Source of the DNA: CAMTUH01 sp947084935
GTDB taxonomy: Bacteria > Pseudomonadota > Gammaproteobacteria > Coxiellales > Coxiellaceae
NCBI GenBank assembly: GCA_947084935.1
Contig: CAMTUH010000009.1
Coordinates: 20,258 to 84,257 of the forward strand
Length of the DNA stretch: 64,000 bases
Direction of reading: 5' to 3'
The position numbers and the translations under genes are program-made. Positions 24,691-33,143 of this stretch are shown piece by piece. The notes beneath the pieces are model-generated. The model was not told the DNA's origin. It was given only the letters and a program-made list of their open reading frames with translations, and did not search any database. Each line of letters opens with the position of its first letter. The first letter of the stretch is position 1.

Positions 24691-26508
24691 ATGGTCGCTG
24701 CCCCGTCAACAACAGAACTGCACGCGTATCGACACAAAGCCGAGCGCAATGCGATCGAACGGCTACTGCAAGCATTAATTCGAGAACAACTGCTCACCGT
24801 AACAATCAACGAAGGAGGCCTCCTTATCCCGCTCGAGAAAGGAAAGGGTCGTATCCACGCAAATGAGGTGAGTTGCTCGGCTCTGGGCTATTATCGATTT
24901 GACGGTGAAATACAATGGATCACTGACCTCGATATAAAATTGATTACCCAAGTGCAACAATTATTAGACATCATTAAACCCTACCTTGATCCCTCACCCG
25001 ACCACAACCCATGGCAGCAATTTACGGACGAAATTCACAACCACGTCCAAAATTTTTCGCTGAGCCTTTGGGTTCGTGATTATCACCGTCAGCTCATCCA
25101 ATCAAAAACGAGCGCCGATACTCACCGCTATTTATGCGAATGGCTGGAAAATGAGTCACTATTTCCCAATAAAACTTTGTTTTTTGAACACTGGGTAACA
25201 CACGGTCATCCGTATCATCCGTGCAGTAAAACCAAACTCGGTTTAAGCATTGATGAAGTGATTCATTATTCGCCGGAATTTGGACATGAAACGAAAATCC
25301 TAATCGCCGCCATCCATCGCGACCATCTTCACATCGAAGGAATTCCGCCTTCTGAATTTTACTGCGAATGGTTTTTTGATTATTTTTCCGAATCTATTGC
25401 TTCCTGGAATCACTACTTAAATAATTGTTCTCTGGATCCTAAACTTTTCGTGCCCATACCCATTCATCCCTGGCAAGCCACTCACGTCATTAATGACCGA
25501 TTTCATGATCTACTGGAAAGGAAAAAACTGTTTATTTTTAAAGACCTTCAAATTTCTACTTACCCAACACTCTCGTTTCGAACGATGATGGGAGCCGGTA
25601 ACCTCTACGCACCGCACATGAAATTACCCGTAGCCGTTCACACCACCAGCGCACTGCGCACCGTCTCACCTGCTTCCTGTGAAAACGGCCCTAAACTCAG
25701 TCAAGTTCTGCACGATATTCTTCTTAAAGAAAATCATTTCGGAAATCGATTACGCGTGATGTTCGAGCAGTTTGGCATCTATGTAAAAGGTTATGATGAT
25801 TCCCAAGCAAAGCATTTATCGGCAATTTTTCGCGACAACGCAAACTTACATTTATCACCCGACGAACTTGGGATCGTCGTCAATGCGTTATTTGAAACGT
25901 CACCCACAAGCAAACAACCCATTTTTATTGAGCTGATGTCCCTAGCCAATGCGCTTACCGTCTCCAGTGCACTTCAGTATTTTCGGAATTACACACGAAT
26001 CGTTTTAGAAAGTTATTTGGATTTGTATTTACTTTATGGAATTGCACTCGAAGCACACCAACAAAACACACTGGCTGTATTCCACACAGGGAAGCCCGTC
26101 GCCACCATCGCACGCGACTTTGGCGGCTTGAGAGTGCATCTGCCCACTCTGCAATCCTGCGGCTATTCCATCAATCCTTATCCCGGTTCAGCAACCTTTC
26201 GTTCTGATAAAAACGAGGTACGAAATAAATTGTTACACACGACGTACCAATATCATTTTGGTGAGTGGATTTATCATTTGTCGGAATATTTTAAAATTCC
26301 AGAAACGCACTTTTGGAAAATCGTTCGCGAAGAAACCGAAACTCGTTTCCACGCGCTTAAAAAAAGATTGCCCAGCGAAATTTGGAACGAAGAATACGAA
26401 GCGATTTTACAGCGGGATTGGGTTCTAAAGGCATTACTGCGCATGCGACTCAATAATCTTTCGCACGATTACATTTACATCCCACTGAAAAATCCTTTGA
26501 AAGCGTGA
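24691..26508 (+). CDS. NIS siderophore synthetase (IucA/IucC family)
   Basis: IucA/IucC proteins are NRPS-independent synthetases that adenylate a carboxylate such as citrate and join it to an amine. The 605-residue protein matches the family in length and in its core pieces: FEHWVTHGHPYHPCSKTKLGLS (ATP-binding His/Lys region), IPIHPWQATHV, and the SFRTMM and HTTSALRTVSP stretch. The C-terminal FhuF-like part has DLYLLYGIALEAHQQN. Legionella carries related lone genes (FrgA/LbtA types). No siderophore export, receptor or decarboxylase gene is nearby, so the product is unknown. It is divergent from dedA. Confidence 0.9.
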   Translation: MVAAPSTTELHAYRHKAERNAIERLLQALIREQLLTVTINEGGLLIPLEKGKGRIHANEVSCSALGYYRFDGEIQWITDLDIKLITQVQQLLDIIKPYLDPSPDHNPWQQFTDEIHNHVQNFSLSLWVRDYHRQLIQSKTSADTHRYLCEWLENESLFPNKTLFFEHWVTHGHPYHPCSKTKLGLSIDEVIHYSPEFGHETKILIAAIHRDHLHIEGIPPSEFYCEWFFDYFSESIASWNHYLNNCSLDPKLFVPIPIHPWQATHVINDRFHDLLERKKLFIFKDLQISTYPTLSFRTMMGAGNLYAPHMKLPVAVHTTSALRTVSPASCENGPKLSQVLHDILLKENHFGNRLRVMFEQFGIYVKGYDDSQAKHLSAIFRDNANLHLSPDELGIVVNALFETSPTSKQPIFIELMSLANALTVSSALQYFRNYTRIVLESYLDLYLLYGIALEAHQQNTLAVFHTGKPVATIARDFGGLRVHLPTLQSCGYSINPYPGSATFRSDKNEVRNKLLHTTYQYHFGEWIYHLSEYFKIPETHFWKIVREETETRFHALKKRLPSEIWNEEYEAILQRDWVLKALLRMRLNNLSHDYIYIPLKNPLKA

Positions 26509-26526
26509 AGAGATCACCGCCCCAAC

Positions 26527-28533
26527 CTACGCCTCAAGAACCCCCTTCCGGATCTGCTGAATCTTATCGCGAATAACGGCGGCTTCTTCGAATTCCAAAT
26601 TACGCGCGTGACGATACATCTCTTCTTCCAACTCACGAATGACTTTTGCTAATTTCTTAGGAGGCAAAGCAATATATTTTGCCTCTTCCTCCGCAACTAA
26701 CTGAGTTTGGCTTACAAACCGCCCTTTTTCCGTGTAAACCTGCGAACCTTCAATAATTTCTGTCACGGCTTTCTCAATACTACGCGGTGTAATATTGTGT
26801 TTTTTATTATAAACTTCTTGCACTTCACGCCGGCGATCCGCCTCACCCATAGCACGTTTCATGGAATCGGTCACGCGATCGGCATATAAAATAACTTTTC
26901 CATGAAGGTTGCGCGCCGCACGCCCCATGGTTTGAATCAACGACCGCTCGGAGCGCAAAAATCCTTCTTTATCGGCATCCAAGATAGCCACTAACGACAC
27001 CTCGGGAAGGTCCAAACCTTCTCGCAGTAAATTAATACCGATAAGCACATCGAAAGTCCCCAAGCGTAAACCCCGAATAATTTCAACGCGCTCAACCGTT
27101 TCAATATCGGAATGCAAATACCGCACGCGAACGTCGTGCTCGGAAAAATATTCCGTCAAATCCTCAGCCATTCGTTTTGTTAACGTTGTTACGAGCACAC
27201 GTTCATTTCGTGCAACGCGTTTCCGAATCTCCGACAGCAAATCATCGACCTGTGCCGTCACAGGACGCACCTCCACTTCAGGATCCACGAGCCCCGTTGG
27301 TCTCACCAGTAATTCCACGGTTTGATCGCTGCGTTGTTTTTCGTACGGTCCTGGAGTTGCAGACACAAAAATTGTTTGCGGCGATATTTTTTCAAACTCA
27401 TCGAAACGCAACGGACGATTATCCAACGCGGATGGCAGCCGAAACCCGTACTCCACCAAGGTTTCTTTACGCGCACGATCACCGCGATACATGCCGCCCA
27501 CCTGCGGAACCGTCACGTGTGATTCGTCGATAATTAATAGCGCATTCTTCGGTAAATAATCCATGAGTGTGGGCGGCGGTTCGCCCGATGAACGTCCCGA
27601 CAAATAACGCGAGTAATTTTCAATGCCGGGACAATAACCCAATTCCAAAATCATCTCTAAATCAAATTTGGTTCGTTGCTCAAGACGCTGGCGCTCAACC
27701 AATTTGTTCGTCTTTTCCAGAAAATCCAAACGCTCTTTCAACTCTGTTTTGATCGGATCTAGGGTAGCCATTAATTTTTCGCGCGGAGTCGCGTAATGAG
27801 TTTTTGGATAAATCGTAATTCTCGGCACTTTTCTCAGCATTTCACCCGTCAACGGATCAAAAAAGCTGATGTTTTCGACCTCATCGTCAAACAATTCAAC
27901 GCGCACCGCTTCGCGTTCCGAATCAGCCGGATAAATATCGATAACATCCCCGTGTACACGATACGTGGCACGCCGTAATTCCAAATCGTTTCGTGTGTAT
28001 TGCATTTCGGCCAGGCGATGCAAAATTTGACGTTGATCCATGTGATCACCGCGACTTAGATGTAACAGCATTTTTAAATACGAGTCGGGATCACCCAAGC
28101 CATAAATTGCAGAAACCGTTGCAACGATGATGGTGTCTGAACGTTCGGTAATGGCTTTCGTCGCCGACAAACGCATTTGCTCAATGTGTTCATTAATCGA
28201 AGCGTCTTTTTCGATATACGTATCGCTACTCGGCACGTACGCTTCGGGTTGGTAATAATCGTAATAAGAAACAAAATATTCAACCGCATTTTTAGGAAAA
28301 AATTCCCGCATTTCTGAATAAAATTGGGCGGCCAACGTTTTATTCGGCTCCAAAATTAACGTCGGACGCTGCACGCGTTCGATCACGTTCGCAACCGCGA
28401 ACGTTTTGCCCGATCCGGTGACACCCAACAGAGTCTGATACGCCAAACCGTCGTTGAGGCCCTGAATGAGTTTTTCAATCGCCTGGGGCTGATCACCACT
28501 GGGTTTAAAGGGGGATTGGAGTTTGAATGCCAT
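26527..28533 (-). CDS. uvrB: Excinuclease ABC subunit B
   Basis: UvrB is the damage-verifying helicase-like subunit of nucleotide excision repair. The 668-residue protein has Walker A GVTGSGKTFAVANV, the beta-hairpin YYDYYQPEAYVPSSDTYIEKDASINEH-type region, the DESH box (LIIDESHVTVPQ), the helicase motif VI (QTMGRAARN), and a C-terminal UVR motif for UvrC binding (NLEFEEAAVIRDKI). All are intact and the length is typical. It is divergent from the aspartate aminotransferase with only 42 bases between start codons. Confidence 0.97.
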   Translation of the reverse strand: MAFKLQSPFKPSGDQPQAIEKLIQGLNDGLAYQTLLGVTGSGKTFAVANVIERVQRPTLILEPNKTLAAQFYSEMREFFPKNAVEYFVSYYDYYQPEAYVPSSDTYIEKDASINEHIEQMRLSATKAITERSDTIIVATVSAIYGLGDPDSYLKMLLHLSRGDHMDQRQILHRLAEMQYTRNDLELRRATYRVHGDVIDIYPADSEREAVRVELFDDEVENISFFDPLTGEMLRKVPRITIYPKTHYATPREKLMATLDPIKTELKERLDFLEKTNKLVERQRLEQRTKFDLEMILELGYCPGIENYSRYLSGRSSGEPPPTLMDYLPKNALLIIDESHVTVPQVGGMYRGDRARKETLVEYGFRLPSALDNRPLRFDEFEKISPQTIFVSATPGPYEKQRSDQTVELLVRPTGLVDPEVEVRPVTAQVDDLLSEIRKRVARNERVLVTTLTKRMAEDLTEYFSEHDVRVRYLHSDIETVERVEIIRGLRLGTFDVLIGINLLREGLDLPEVSLVAILDADKEGFLRSERSLIQTMGRAARNLHGKVILYADRVTDSMKRAMGEADRRREVQEVYNKKHNITPRSIEKAVTEIIEGSQVYTEKGRFVSQTQLVAEEEAKYIALPPKKLAKVIRELEEEMYRHARNLEFEEAAVIRDKIQQIRKGVLEA

Positions 28534-28575
28534 CGGGTTTTCCGTTACAGTATGCTCCTCAATAGGAGCCGCACA

Positions 28576-29757
28576 ATGAACACCATTCTATCAACTCGAG
28601 CCCAACAGATCGAATCTTCCCCCACGACGGCCATGAACGCCAAAGCTAAAGCCTTAAAAGAGCAAGGGCGCGATATCATCAATCTCAGCGTAGGTGAACC
28701 CGATTTCGATACCCCAGATTTTATTAAAGAAGCCGCCATCGTAGCGATTAAAGAGGGTTTTACCAAATACACGAATGACGATGGCTATCCCGCCTTAAAA
28801 AAAGCCATCGCGCATAAACTCAAACGCGACAATGAGTTGGATTACTCATTGGAGCAAATCATTGCAACGAGCGGCGCTAAGCAAGCCATTTACAATGCAG
28901 CCTTGGCCACGTTAAATCGCGGCGACGAAGTCATTATTCCCGCACCTTATTGGGTCAGTTATCCGCAAATTGTTAAAATGGCTGAAGCAACACCGGTGTT
29001 CATCACAGCGGACATGTCGCAACGATTCAAAATTACCGCGGAACAATTGGAAAAAGCGATTACACCCAAAACACGATGGCTGGTTATCAATAGCCCGAGC
29101 AACCCTTCTGGCATGGCCTATACCGCAGATGAATTAATGGCTTTAGCTAAAGTGTTATTAAAGCACCCGCAAATTTTAATTTTAACCGACGATATTTATG
29201 AATACATTCTGTGGTCACAGGATAAATTTGTGAATATTGTCAATGTATGTCCTGAACTTTATAGCCGTACTATTGTTGTTAACGGTGTTTCAAAAGCGTT
29301 TGCGATGACGGGCTGGCGCTTAGGTTACGCGGCCACTTCACCAGAAATCGTGGCGGCAATGAAAAAAATTCAATCGCAAAGTACCACGTGTGCCAGTTCA
29401 ATCACGCAAGCCGCAACGGCGACCGCATTAATGGCCGATCCCCATCGCCTGGATTATATGAAGCAGGCCTTTAAATTACGCCACGATTTAATGTACCGCG
29501 AATTTTCCAAAATGAATGGCGTCGAATGCATACCGGCCGACGGTACTTTTTATCTCTTCCCCAACGTCGCGGGCGCCATGAAAAATCTGGGCCTCAAAAC
29601 CGATATCGAGTTTGGGTCTTACCTACTAGATAAAGCCAACGTGGCGGGGGTTCCCGGCAGTCCGTTTGGCATGCCCGGCTATTTCCGCTTCTCGTACGCC
29701 GCTAGCGAAACGCTGCTCCAGAAAGCACTCAACCAAATCCGCGCTGCCCTGGGCTAG
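28576..29757 (+). CDS. aspC: Aspartate aminotransferase, class I (type Ib)
   Basis: This PLP enzyme interconverts aspartate and oxaloacetate with glutamate and 2-oxoglutarate. The 393-residue protein has INLSVGEPDFDTPDF, NSPSNPSGMAY, TDDIYEYI, and the PLP lysine in NGVSKAFAMTGWRLGYA, as in the Thermus/Rhizobium-type (Ib) enzymes rather than E. coli AspC. I chose the ATG at 28576, preceded by AGGAG seven bases away. The frame upstream overlaps uvrB. The stop codon lies inside a 13-bp hairpin. Confidence 0.92.
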   Translation: MNTILSTRAQQIESSPTTAMNAKAKALKEQGRDIINLSVGEPDFDTPDFIKEAAIVAIKEGFTKYTNDDGYPALKKAIAHKLKRDNELDYSLEQIIATSGAKQAIYNAALATLNRGDEVIIPAPYWVSYPQIVKMAEATPVFITADMSQRFKITAEQLEKAITPKTRWLVINSPSNPSGMAYTADELMALAKVLLKHPQILILTDDIYEYILWSQDKFVNIVNVCPELYSRTIVVNGVSKAFAMTGWRLGYAATSPEIVAAMKKIQSQSTTCASSITQAATATALMADPHRLDYMKQAFKLRHDLMYREFSKMNGVECIPADGTFYLFPNVAGAMKNLGLKTDIEFGSYLLDKANVAGVPGSPFGMPGYFRFSYAASETLLQKALNQIRAALG

Positions 29758-29784
29758 CCCGGATATTATGAAATATCCGGGCTA
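29755..29784 (+). terminator. Perfect 13-bp hairpin at the end of aspC
   Basis: TAGCCCGGATATT (29755-29767) pairs perfectly with 29772-29784 around a four-base loop, and its first three bases are the aspC stop codon. The sequence after it has no T-run, so it may act as an mRNA-stabilising hairpin or a terminator that depends on other factors. Confidence 0.5.
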
Positions 29785-29830
29785 AAGCATTTGACGCGTG
29801 CTGGCGTCATCGCTACCATATTGCGTTCGT

Positions 29831-29849
29831 TCCCCGGTAGCTCAGGGGG
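29831..29849 (+). pseudogene. 5' fragment of a tRNA-Asn gene
   Basis: TCCCCGGTAGCTCAGGGG is identical to the first 18 bases of the intact tRNA-Asn at 29975. It ends abruptly where the two-hairpin repeat begins. No anticodon or 3' half follows. It looks like a duplicated tRNA gene or attachment-site remnant that lost its distal part. Confidence 0.75.
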
Positions 29850-29853
29850 CAAA

Positions 29854-29920
29854 GGCGGGAACTGCGTGAAGCACAGCTTCACGCCCGCCGAGCGCCGCCC
29901 ACGGAAGGGCGGCAGGGTGC
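29854..29920 (+). repeat. Two-hairpin repeat, copy 1
   Basis: The first hairpin has an outer stem GGCGG (29854-29858) / CCGCC (29885-29889), a five-base bulge, and an inner stem GCGTGAAGC (29864-29872) / GCTTCACGC (29876-29884) with loop ACA. A second hairpin follows (GCCGCCC / GGGCGGC) and then GCAGGGTGC. The copy at 63901-63980 has the same architecture with compensatory changes in both stems. Confidence 0.75.
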
Positions 29921-29974
29921 ATATAGAAGAACACAAGAACCAGTACAAAGAAGTACGGAAGAATTTACGATTAT

Positions 29975-30049
<75 letters not shown>

Positions 30050-30108
30050 ATTAAATCAAGCACTTCTATTTAGAATTTGCCGCCGCCTGCCAGTGCCACA
30101 AAGTAGTG

Positions 30109-30151
30109 TTGGCATTGTGTACTTTACTCCGCTATAATCTTACAAGTAAGA
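30109..30151 (+). promoter_or_regulatory. Promoter and operator-like palindrome of the AbrB/PIN pair
   Basis: TTGGCA (30109-30114) and TATAAT (30133-30138) are separated by 18 bases, a strong consensus-like promoter. Directly over the expected start of transcription lies a palindrome, TCTTAC-AA-GTAAGA (30138-30151). This placement fits autorepression by the AbrB-type antitoxin, which is the usual mode for such pairs. Confidence 0.6.
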
Positions 30152-30168
30152 ATAATTAGGAGCGATCA

Positions 30169-30432
30169 ATGAGTCGTTTAGCCACCACGAAAATGTCTTC
30201 AAAAGGACAGGTCGTCATCCCTGAAAACGTTCGTCATGAGTTGGGTCTAGAATCTGGCGCACAATTTGTTGTAATTGCTGAAAATGATGTAATCATATTA
30301 AAATCAATCTCCCCGCCTAGCATGTCTGAATTTTCTGAGCTGATTGCCAAGGCACGTAAGCAAGCCAAAAAAGCTGGCCTCACAAAACGGGATATCAAGG
30401 ATGCCATCAAAATTGTACGCCAAAAGAAATGA
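30169..30432 (+). CDS. AbrB/SpoVT-type antitoxin
   Basis: This 87-residue protein has the swapped-hairpin AbrB DNA-binding domain at the N terminus (TKMSSKGQVVIPENVRHELGL, residues 7-27, then a second strand pair to about residue 50). A helical, lysine-rich C-terminal part would bind the partner toxin. It has a good Shine-Dalgarno (TTAGGAG) and a strong promoter with a palindromic operator. The PIN-domain toxin gene starts inside its stop codon (ATGA) but is frameshifted, so the antitoxin may now be an orphan that represses only itself. Confidence 0.88.
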   Translation: MSRLATTKMSSKGQVVIPENVRHELGLESGAQFVVIAENDVIILKSISPPSMSEFSELIAKARKQAKKAGLTKRDIKDAIKIVRQKK

Positions 30433-30838
30433 AAGTTGTTATCGATACCAACGTTTTTGTTTCGGGCATTTTCTGGAATGGCCCACCTAATGACATTTTA
30501 GCCTTATGGCAACAAAATATAATCACGTTGTGCATCAATTCAGATATTTTAAACGAATATATACCCGTGTCGCTCATGCACTGGCAAGGAAACGCCCTGG
30601 TGTAGACATTGAACCACTCTTAGAGTTGGTAGCGATCCACACTAAGCTATTTCCAAATTCGCATTTACCAAAACCAGTCTCACGTGATCCTGATGATGAT
30701 AAATTTATTGCTTGCGCAATCACCGCTCAAGCCAAATTCATTGTGAGCGGCGATCAAGATTTACTGGAAATAGGTGTTTATGAAAATATTGAAATAATAA
30801 CACCCAAAGCTTTCGTCTCTCGCAAGAAAATAAATTAA
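30429..30838 (+). pseudogene. PIN-domain toxin, frameshifted
   Basis: From the ATG at 30429 the frame reads MKVVIDTNVFVSGIFWNGPP, the typical start of a PIN-family ribonuclease toxin (VapC-like), as far as SDILNEY. It then runs out of frame to a stop at about 30603. The rest of the toxin (ARKRPGVDIEPLLELVAIH, then SRDPDDDKFIACAITAQAKF and SGDQDLLE) continues in another frame to 30838. The break is at GAATATATACCCGT near 30557. Removing one TA unit restores NEYTRVAHALARK, matching the family. The acidic PIN residues are otherwise all present, so the lesion looks recent or reversible. Confidence 0.85.
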
Positions 30839-31178
30839 ATACATTAAGAATGCTTCAAATCATGTTTTGCGGACATAGTGCAAGCGACATAGGCGACTTC
30901 TCGCCGTTAACCGTAATGGGAATAATACCCATTACGGTTACCCAGTTTCGACTCATCATCAACACTCACCATTACTGAGCAATGATGAAAAATAAAAAAA
31001 TCTTGCTGCAAAAACAAGATTCCAGTGGATCTTGCTACCGAACGGTAACAAGTGATTGCCAAAGGCTTACGCTTTTAATCATCACTTCATTTTTCAGGTC
31101 CGTATTTTTAATTTTTCCTTAATTTTATGCGGGTATTATGATCAGCAGAAGAATCTATAAAACACGAGGCACAGAATC
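30839..31178 (+). other. Gene-free, hairpin-rich interval
   Basis: No coding sequence is seen in this 340-base gap, but it holds a series of hairpins. The best is a 13-bp perfect stem, TAACCGTAATGGG (30908-30920) with its complement at 30928-30940 and a seven-base loop. Others are ATCTTG/CAAGAT near 30999-31020, CTTGCTACC/GGTAACAAG near 31029-31052, and AAGTGAT near 31050 with its complement near 31086. A T-rich stretch follows (31088-31125). It could be a small RNA gene or an unrecognised MITE; neither is proved. Confidence 0.35.
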
Positions 31179-31775
31179 ATGTCCCGACGATTGGATGAGC
31201 AACCTGAACCCGAAGATACGGAAAATACGGTTGGAAATAATAATCCCGAAATTCTTACCCTCCAGGAAATGATTTTCAGAAAGTTAGGGTTCAATGAGCA
31301 AAATACCCCTAAAAACTTTAATGGTCAGCCCTATCCCGCCTTATGGGCAGTAGCGACGGATACCCTCTTACCCAGCGGAGGTTTTCCTTCAACAACTCCT
31401 TGGGGGGTATTTCGGACTGCTTTGACCGAGCGCCTACTAACGTTTGTGGTTCAGGGGAAACAAGACGAAGCCGAAGCGATGATAAGCGCTAATCCTAATT
31501 TGTTATTAAAAGAAGGCGAGGTCATTGATTATTCGGGACGCACGATTGAAGGCAGCGCTTTTCAAATGGCCTTGGGCGCTGAAGATGTAGGATTTCAGCC
31601 TGAAGAAAAATGTATGGCTGAAATGATCGCGAAGCATCTCGATAAACATTATCCTGGCGAAAAAGAAAAACAATACGAAGAACAATTTCCGGTGGGTGAA
31701 GGGGCGGTGGAGCTTTGGCGACAACACAAGGACTTAGAAGCGCTCAACACAGTCGTCGACGCCCCCTGGGTTTAA
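31179..31775 (+). pseudogene. Orphan gene truncated by an IS481-family element
   Basis: The 198-residue frame begins with an acidic segment (SRRLDEQPEPEDTENTV). It then has a domain around residues 85-140 containing LTFVVQGKQDEAEAMISANPNLLLKEGEVIDYSGRT-type sequence and GSAFQMALGAEDVG. This pattern recalls large Legionella and Coxiella proteins with ankyrin-like or related repeats, some of them effectors. The last ~7 residues and the stop codon are supplied by the IS remnant that begins at about 31750. The gene was therefore probably much longer and is now cut. Confidence 0.65.
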
Positions 31776-32133
31776 CGCATCCATGTTTGTATAAAATCGT
31801 GTGAATCGTGCTTTGAGCGGGTGGATGCACTTCCGGATAAGCCCTGATTAATTTCTCTCGAATCTTGGGCGCGCCCCAGGTAGGGCGTTCTTTTTTTATT
31901 TCTAGGATCGCTTTTTCAAGTTGAAGCGGTAACTGGTTTGCGTAACGATAGGGCCGTCGACTGCGGTCAGTTAACCCTTCTAGACCACAGTTTTTATATC
32001 TATCCCATATTTTATAACCCGTTTTGCGTGAGATATTAAACTCTCGACACAACATGGCCATTTTCTCTCCGTCCAATAATCGAGCAACAAATTTTAGCTT
32101 TTCATCCATTTGATTACACTCCTGCCACGGCAT
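31745..32133 (-). pseudogene. IS481-family transposase, N-terminal fragment
   Basis: The 129-residue frame has the N-terminal helix-turn-helix of IS481 transposases (LCREFNISRKTGYKIWDRYKN) and the linker GLEGLTDRSRRPYRYANQLP. The second HTH region has WGAPKIREKLIRAYP. It ends at CVKPRGRRRLC, exactly where the rve catalytic domain would begin, so the DDE residues are missing. It cannot be active. Confidence 0.88.
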
Positions 32134-32191
32134 TCTCAGTCTCCTTCAAATGCCAAAAAGTGTAACCCATGTCTCCGAAATAAAGTGTTAC
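31750..32191 (-). mobile_element. Truncated IS481-family insertion sequence
   Basis: About 440 bases of the transposase-start end remain. The outer end near 32191 has GTAACACTTTATTTCGGAG, followed by GACATGGGTTACACTTTTTG on the minus strand, similar to IS481-type ends. The inner end is lost at about 31750 within the orphan gene at 31179. No second terminal repeat is seen in the window. Confidence 0.75.
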
Positions 32192-32296
32192 CTATCTCTC
32201 AGGAAGGACATCAAGTGCTTGTTGAATTTTCCAAACTTCAAGAAATCGCCCCGTGCTACCTATGTGCTACTTTTGATATTAAAAACCAGTAACATT

Positions 32297-32617
32297 TTAG
32301 GCTGCTTTCTTCTTCTCGTTGATGACCAAGCGGGGTCTCATTTTTAAGAGCGCACAGATGTGTGCAACCGTAGCCAATGTCAAATTAGCCTCACCGCTTT
32401 GAATTTTAGAGACTTGGGTTGGACTGATGCTCAAACGTCGCACTAATTCATTAAAGCCAATTTTTTCTTCTGTCATGTACTTGGCGACAGCGTTAGAAAT
32501 GGCTTCTTGCAATGACTCTAAAAATTCGACTTCCAACTGAGCTATTTTCTCAATTTCAGCAATTTCGTCTTTATTGAGACGTTTTTCTAAATAGGTTTGA
32601 AAACTCTTTACTTTCAT
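32297..32617 (-). CDS. higA: HigA-type antitoxin with Xre/Cro helix-turn-helix
   Basis: This 106-residue protein has a helical N-terminal half and an Xre-type HTH at about residues 45-95 (ELVRRLSISPTQVSKIQSGEANLTLATVAHIC). It ends with LKMRPRLVINEKKK. It starts three bases after the toxin stop codon, in the toxin-first order usual for HigBA. The antitoxin would bind HigB and repress the shared promoter. Confidence 0.87.
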   Translation of the reverse strand: MKVKSFQTYLEKRLNKDEIAEIEKIAQLEVEFLESLQEAISNAVAKYMTEEKIGFNELVRRLSISPTQVSKIQSGEANLTLATVAHICALLKMRPRLVINEKKKAA

Positions 32618-32620
32618 CGG

Positions 32621-32953
32621 TTATACCTCCTCGTTATGGTTCAGTTCGGCCAGTCGTTGACGTGCTGTTTTAATGTCCCTGGGTTGAGATTTTTTATCCC
32701 CCGCATGCAGCAAAACAATATTTTTATCGGGTAAAAACGCATAATAAATTCGATAGCCAAATTTCCGCTCTCGAAGCTCGAATAATCCCTTTTTAAGCGA
32801 GCTGCTGTGTGGCAGCCTCAGCTGATTACCCGATAGTCCCAATAATTTCATTTCACCAGCGACCGACTTAAATTGCTCGTCAGAAAGTGAGTCCAGCCAT
32901 TTTTCAACGGTGCTTTCGCCTTTGTCGCCACACCAGTATTGAATTTTCCACAC
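32621..32953 (-). CDS. higB: HigB-type toxin (RelE/Gp49 family)
   Basis: This 110-residue protein is of the Gp49/HigB branch of the RelE superfamily, ribosome-dependent mRNA interferases. Conserved pieces are a start MWKIQYW, VEKWLDSLSDEQ, LPHSSSLKKGLFELRERKFGYRIYYAF, and a C-terminal helix DIKTARQRLAELNHNEEV. The central LxELR and RIYY block carries the basic residues expected at the active face. It looks intact, unlike the PIN toxin 2 kb away. A consensus-like promoter lies upstream. Confidence 0.87.
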   Translation of the reverse strand: MWKIQYWCGDKGESTVEKWLDSLSDEQFKSVAGEMKLLGLSGNQLRLPHSSSLKKGLFELRERKFGYRIYYAFLPDKNIVLLHAGDKKSQPRDIKTARQRLAELNHNEEV

Positions 32954-33016
32954 AGGCCTTTCTTGCTGTTTTTTGTCCTTGAATAGGGGATAGGGCGAAA
33001 ACGACCACTACAGTTA

Positions 33017-33059
33017 ATTATACTACAATAAACAGTAATATACCAAGATATATCGATAT
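33017..33059 (-). promoter_or_regulatory. Promoter of higBA with a nearby palindrome
   Basis: On the minus strand TTGGTA (33046-33041) and TATAAT (33022-33017) are 18 bases apart, about 64 bases before the higB start. A ten-base palindrome, ATATCGATAT (33050-33059), lies just upstream of the -35 and could be a HigA site. Confidence 0.55.
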
Positions 33060-33082
33060 TAATTATCCCGGAGGCAAAGAAA

Positions 33083-33100
33083 ACCCCGCCGAAGCGGGGT
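33083..33100 (-). terminator. Intrinsic terminator after the RhuM remnant
   Basis: ACCCCGC (33083-33089) pairs with GCGGGGT (33094-33100) around CGAA. On the minus strand the stem is followed by TTTTCTTT. It would end transcription coming from the RhuM remnant before the higBA promoter. Confidence 0.7.
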
Positions 33101-33143
33101 CGCAGGATGTCATAACGCAGCAGTACAAGTTAGCGCTGCTCGT

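Noticed and set aside
24624..24809. Long N terminus of DedA overlapping the siderophore gene
   Set aside because: The extension is antisense to the conserved NIS synthetase start and has no membrane-protein character.
29854..29920. Second tRNA gene upstream of tRNA-Asn
   Set aside because: Only the first 18 bases match; no anticodon arm or T-arm follows.
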